Source: Sphingobium sp. CR2-8 | Lineage (GTDB): Bacteria > Pseudomonadota > Alphaproteobacteria > Sphingomonadales > Sphingomonadaceae | Assembly: GCF_035818615.1 (NCBI RefSeq) | Contig: NZ_JAYKZY010000002.1 | Coordinates: 2,544,501 to 2,608,500 of the forward strand | Length of the DNA: 64,000 nucleotides | Direction: 5' to 3' | In this document: positions 61,725 through 64,000 of the stretch, in pieces | Layout of the letters: each line of letters opens with the position of its first letter | How positions within the stretch are numbered: the stretch's first letter is position 1 | Made by a program: the position numbers and the translations under genes | The notes under the pieces: generated by a model | Databases searched by the model: none | Seen by the model: the letters and a program-made list of their open reading frames with translations, nothing else | Told to the model about the DNA's origin: nothing

Positions 61725-62809
61725 CAAGCGGCGACCTTGCCACGGCGCGCAACGAAATTCATGATCGCGAGCGGTTCCATGACGGCGCAGGTCAGTCCAG
61801 CCCCGACCACCGATCCCGGCATCCCCCAAACGACGCTGCTTGCTTCATCCTGCGCGACCACCCATCCGCCCGCCGCCACGATGTCACGCGCGCCGATCGT
61901 GCCGTCGCGCCCCATGCCGGTCAGGACGATGCCCGCAGCGCCAGGGCCGTACACATCCGCCATGCTGGCGAACATAGGATCGACCCCCGGCAGGTTGCCG
62001 GCAGGCGTGCGTTCGGGATTGAGCAGGATCATGACCCGGCCGTGCAAGCCGCGACGCAATTGGATATTGGCGTCGCCGGGCGCGACATAGACGGTGTCTG
62101 CGACGAGCGTGTCACCGGTCTCCGCAACCTTCACGCGCAAACTGGTCATGCGCGACAATTGCTGCGCGAAATAGACGGTGAAGCTCGCGGGTAGATGCTG
62201 GGTCAGCAGCACCGGCACGCCCAAAGGCGCGGCCAGGCCCTCGAACAACTGGCCCAGTGCGTGGATGCCGCCGGTCGACGCACCGATGCCGATGCAGGCA
62301 AGGGGAGAGTCCGCCAAATGGGGCGTTGCCGCAGACGCCAGGTGCGACGGAGGTGACGCCGAAGGCTGATCGAAGAACAGCCGGTTCAGTCGATCGATCA
62401 AAGCCTGCGGAAATTGTTCGCCGAAGCTCCCGCTGCCCGGCTTGGACACGATATCGCTGGCGCCCAGGGCCAGCGCTTCCACCGCCGCCGAGCTGCCTTC
62501 CTCGCACTTGCCGGACAGGATAGCGACCTTGACGGCGGGATTGGCGCGCAGGATTTGCGGTAGAGCCGCCAAACCGCTCTGTCCCGGCAGTTCGATATCG
62601 AGCAGGATCAGATCCACCACATTGTCGGCCAGATAGCTTAGCGCATGTTCCGCGCTGCTGGTCTTATGGATGACATTATAGGCGGGATCGGCATTAAGGA
62701 TGCGTTCGATCACCGTCCGCACGACCACCGAATCATCGACGACCAGCGTACGAATGACTCGCCCTCCGTCGCTGTGGTTGGTCATCATCGGCACAATCGC
62801 GGTCATCAC
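61724..62809 (-). CDS. cheB: Chemotaxis response regulator protein-glutamate methylesterase CheB
   Basis: 361 residues. Receiver domain with Asp71 (LILLDIELPGQSG), then linker, and the methylesterase with catalytic Ser in GIGASTGGIHA, His in TQHLPASF and Asp in TGMGRDG. Several in-frame ATGs near the start leave it uncertain by about ten codons. It removes receptor methyl groups and is switched on by CheA. Confidence 0.95.
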   Translation of the reverse strand: MMTAIVPMMTNHSDGGRVIRTLVVDDSVVVRTVIERILNADPAYNVIHKTSSAEHALSYLADNVVDLILLDIELPGQSGLAALPQILRANPAVKVAILSGKCEEGSSAAVEALALGASDIVSKPGSGSFGEQFPQALIDRLNRLFFDQPSASPPSHLASAATPHLADSPLACIGIGASTGGIHALGQLFEGLAAPLGVPVLLTQHLPASFTVYFAQQLSRMTSLRVKVAETGDTLVADTVYVAPGDANIQLRRGLHGRVMILLNPERTPAGNLPGVDPMFASMADVYGPGAAGIVLTGMGRDGTIGARDIVAAGGWVVAQDEASSVVWGMPGSVVGAGLTCAVMEPLAIMNFVARRGKVAA

Positions 62810-62876
62810 GGGGCTTTCTGCGCGTAAGGATCAAACGAAAATCAAGGCTTCTCCCGCTTGGCGGACAGGCTGACTG

Positions 62877-63242
62877 CTAGATCACCCCGACGATCGCCAA
62901 TTTGCTCTCCAGCGTCTCGCGATCGAAGGGCTTCATGACATATTCGTCGGCGCCCGCTTCGACTGCGGCCTTGATGTGACTGATGCCATTTTCGGTGGTG
63001 CAGAAAATGATCTTGGGCCGCGCGCCGATCTTCGCGCTGGGCAGTGCCTGAAGAAACTCCATCCCGCTCATGACCGGCATGTTCCAGTCGAGCAGAACGA
63101 CGTCCGGCGGAAACGCTTCGCACTGGGTCAGCGCGTCCTGCCCATCGACCGCCTCGCTGACCGTCAGGTCCAGCGATTCCAATATATGGCGGGCTACCTT
63201 GCGGATCACCTTTGAATCGTCAACGACCAGACAGTTTTTCAT
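62877..63242 (-). CDS. cheY: Chemotaxis response regulator CheY
   Basis: 121 residues, one receiver domain with VVDDSKVIR, Asp52 (LLDWNMPVMSGMEF), FCTTENG and the switch Lys in MKPFD. It carries the signal to the flagellar motor. Confidence 0.93.
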   Translation of the reverse strand: MKNCLVVDDSKVIRKVARHILESLDLTVSEAVDGQDALTQCEAFPPDVVLLDWNMPVMSGMEFLQALPSAKIGARPKIIFCTTENGISHIKAAVEAGADEYVMKPFDRETLESKLAIVGVI

Positions 63243-63324
63243 GAAGCGTCCCTTGGTTTTTTGCGTTTTGTTGAAGCGGACTTAATCGGAAAACCCGAGG
63301 ATTTGGTAAACGACGCGCTGTTCT

Positions 63325-63762
63325 TTAAGCAGCCTGGGCGAGCGCCCCGCCCTCAATAAAGGCTGCGAGCGATACCAGAAGCCAGGGTTGCCCCTCATGC
63401 TCCACCAACGCGCGGGCATAGGGCGCCCAGGCGGCTTCCAACTGGCCTCGCAATGGCAGTTCGCCTTCCGGTACGCGGCATATGTCCGACACGCTGTCCA
63501 CCATCAGGCCATAGCTATGGCCGCTGATGTTCGCGATAATGGCCAGCTTGCGCCGCTCCACCGGGGTCGCGTGACCGCAAATCAGAGCGGCGACGTCGAT
63601 GATCGTGAGCACACGGCTGCGCAGTGCGGACAGACCGGCGATATGCGCGCCCATGCCGGGCACCGGCGATATGTCGGCCAGACGCACCACCGCTTCGACC
63701 TCTTCGGTTTCCACCGCGATGCGCGAGTCCGCCAGGGTCGCGAGAAGATAGAGCTTATCCAT
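63325..63762 (-). CDS. cheW: Chemotaxis coupling protein CheW
   Basis: 145 residues, a single CheW domain (YLLATLADSRIAVETEEVEA, LSALRSRVLTIIDVAALI, SYGLMVDSVSDI). AGGAAG precedes the ATG and lies just after the stop of the upstream gene. It links chemoreceptors to CheA. Confidence 0.92.
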   Translation of the reverse strand: MDKLYLLATLADSRIAVETEEVEAVVRLADISPVPGMGAHIAGLSALRSRVLTIIDVAALICGHATPVERRKLAIIANISGHSYGLMVDSVSDICRVPEGELPLRGQLEAAWAPYARALVEHEGQPWLLVSLAAFIEGGALAQAA

Positions 63763-63771
63763 GACTTCTTC

Positions 63772-64000
63772 CTATGCCTGCCGACCGGCGATCGCAGCCA
63801 TCAACGCATCCTGATCGTAGCGATAGATGCTGCCATCCTGCGGTCCCGTCGGGCGCGGCGACGCGCGCAGATGGACCACCCGGCACCCCATGATCTCCGC
63901 CGCCTGCGCCGCATCCGCCTCCGTGCACAGGACCACGTCTTCGGGGTCGACCGTGCAATCGTCGGGCAACCCCAGCAGCACGTCATGTCCCGCTTGCCGC
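63772..64000 (-). CDS. C-terminal end of an upstream chemotaxis-operon gene, probably cheA (partial)
   Basis: The frame is open from the right edge to a TAG at 63772. The visible 75 residues end in YRYDQDALMAAIAGRQA and contain VDPEDVVLCTEADAAQAAEI. This is not a recognisable CheW-like domain, so it would be a C-terminal extension if the gene is cheA; the position, 9 nt before cheW in an operon with cheY-cheB-cheR, is the main argument. Confidence 0.6.
   Translation of the reverse strand, partial: RQAGHDVLLGLPDDCTVDPEDVVLCTEADAAQAAEIMGCRVVHLRASPRPTGPQDGSIYRYDQDALMAAIAGRQA

Noticed and set aside
1..64000. CRISPR arrays, prophage, integrative elements, tRNA or rRNA genes
   Set aside because: No regularly spaced direct repeats, no integrase, transposase or phage structural genes, and no cloverleaf-like sequences were found on reading; a tRNAscan and CRISPR search would confirm this.

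Overview
The window is high-GC alphaproteobacterial chromosome, most likely from the Sphingomonadaceae (Sphingobium/Sphingomonas type). The evidence is three large TonB-dependent receptors, a ChvG/ChvI system next to pckA and a short HprK, a sphingomonad-type small HTH protein, several families of short palindromic intergenic repeats, and the overall gene complement. No rRNA, tRNA, CRISPR array, prophage, transposase or integrase was seen. The window looks like core and lightly accessory chromosome, not an island.

Layout. 1-3.1 kb: a RodZ-like HTH/membrane protein (cut by the left edge) and PtsP, the first enzyme of the nitrogen-type PTS. 3.2-7.4 kb: two tandem Tat-signal PLP aminotransferases and a secreted amidohydrolase. 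7.6-12.3 kb: a tightly packed AHSA1/VOC/VOC/DUF1428 operon facing a frameshifted HxlR-SCP2 regulator, a guanidinium exporter (gdx) with a leader that resembles a guanidine-II riboswitch, and an SDR divergent from an intact HxlR regulator. 12.4-17 kb: a lipoprotein, a nitronate monooxygenase, lysC and ubiG. 17-30.5 kb: two TonB receptors (one with a clear Fur box), a CitE-like lyase, SPFH/NfeD membrane proteins, a TPR protein, an HTH protein, a DUF885 metallopeptidase-like protein, ferredoxin-NADP reductase and a small EF-hand-like protein.

30.6-37 kb is the clearest regulatory module: pckA divergent from chvI-chvG-hprK-rapZ-EIIA(Man type)-HPr. With PtsP (29 kb away) these genes form a complete phosphorelay (PEP to PtsP to HPr to EIIA, with HprK acting on HPr-Ser48) without any sugar permease in the window. 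It is physically joined to an envelope-stress two-component system and a gluconeogenic enzyme.

37-50 kb: an AI-2E family membrane protein, a SpoU methyltransferase, an MHS-type MFS transporter, a GNAT acetyltransferase, a third TonB receptor, and the ffh-rpsP-rimM-(serine hydrolase, small membrane protein)-trmD-rplS translation/SRP cluster. 50-56.7 kb: an APC amino-acid permease, a small secreted protein, dapF-mtaB-ftsY-septation protein A, and iron superoxide dismutase. 56.8-64 kb: an unusual methyl-accepting chemotaxis protein translationally coupled to a small membrane protein, a 2Fe-2S ferredoxin-like protein and a J-domain protein, RNase P RNA, an AmpD-like amidase, and a chemotaxis operon (C-terminal end of a probable cheA, then cheW, cheY, cheB, cheR) that runs off the right edge.

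Most promising leads: the guanidine-II-like leader of gdx; a 34-nt two-block motif placed at almost the same distance upstream of two unrelated genes (27.0 and 50.1 kb); matching TGCG-N7-CGCA palindromes upstream of sodB and fpr; and the tandem Tat-exported aminotransferases.
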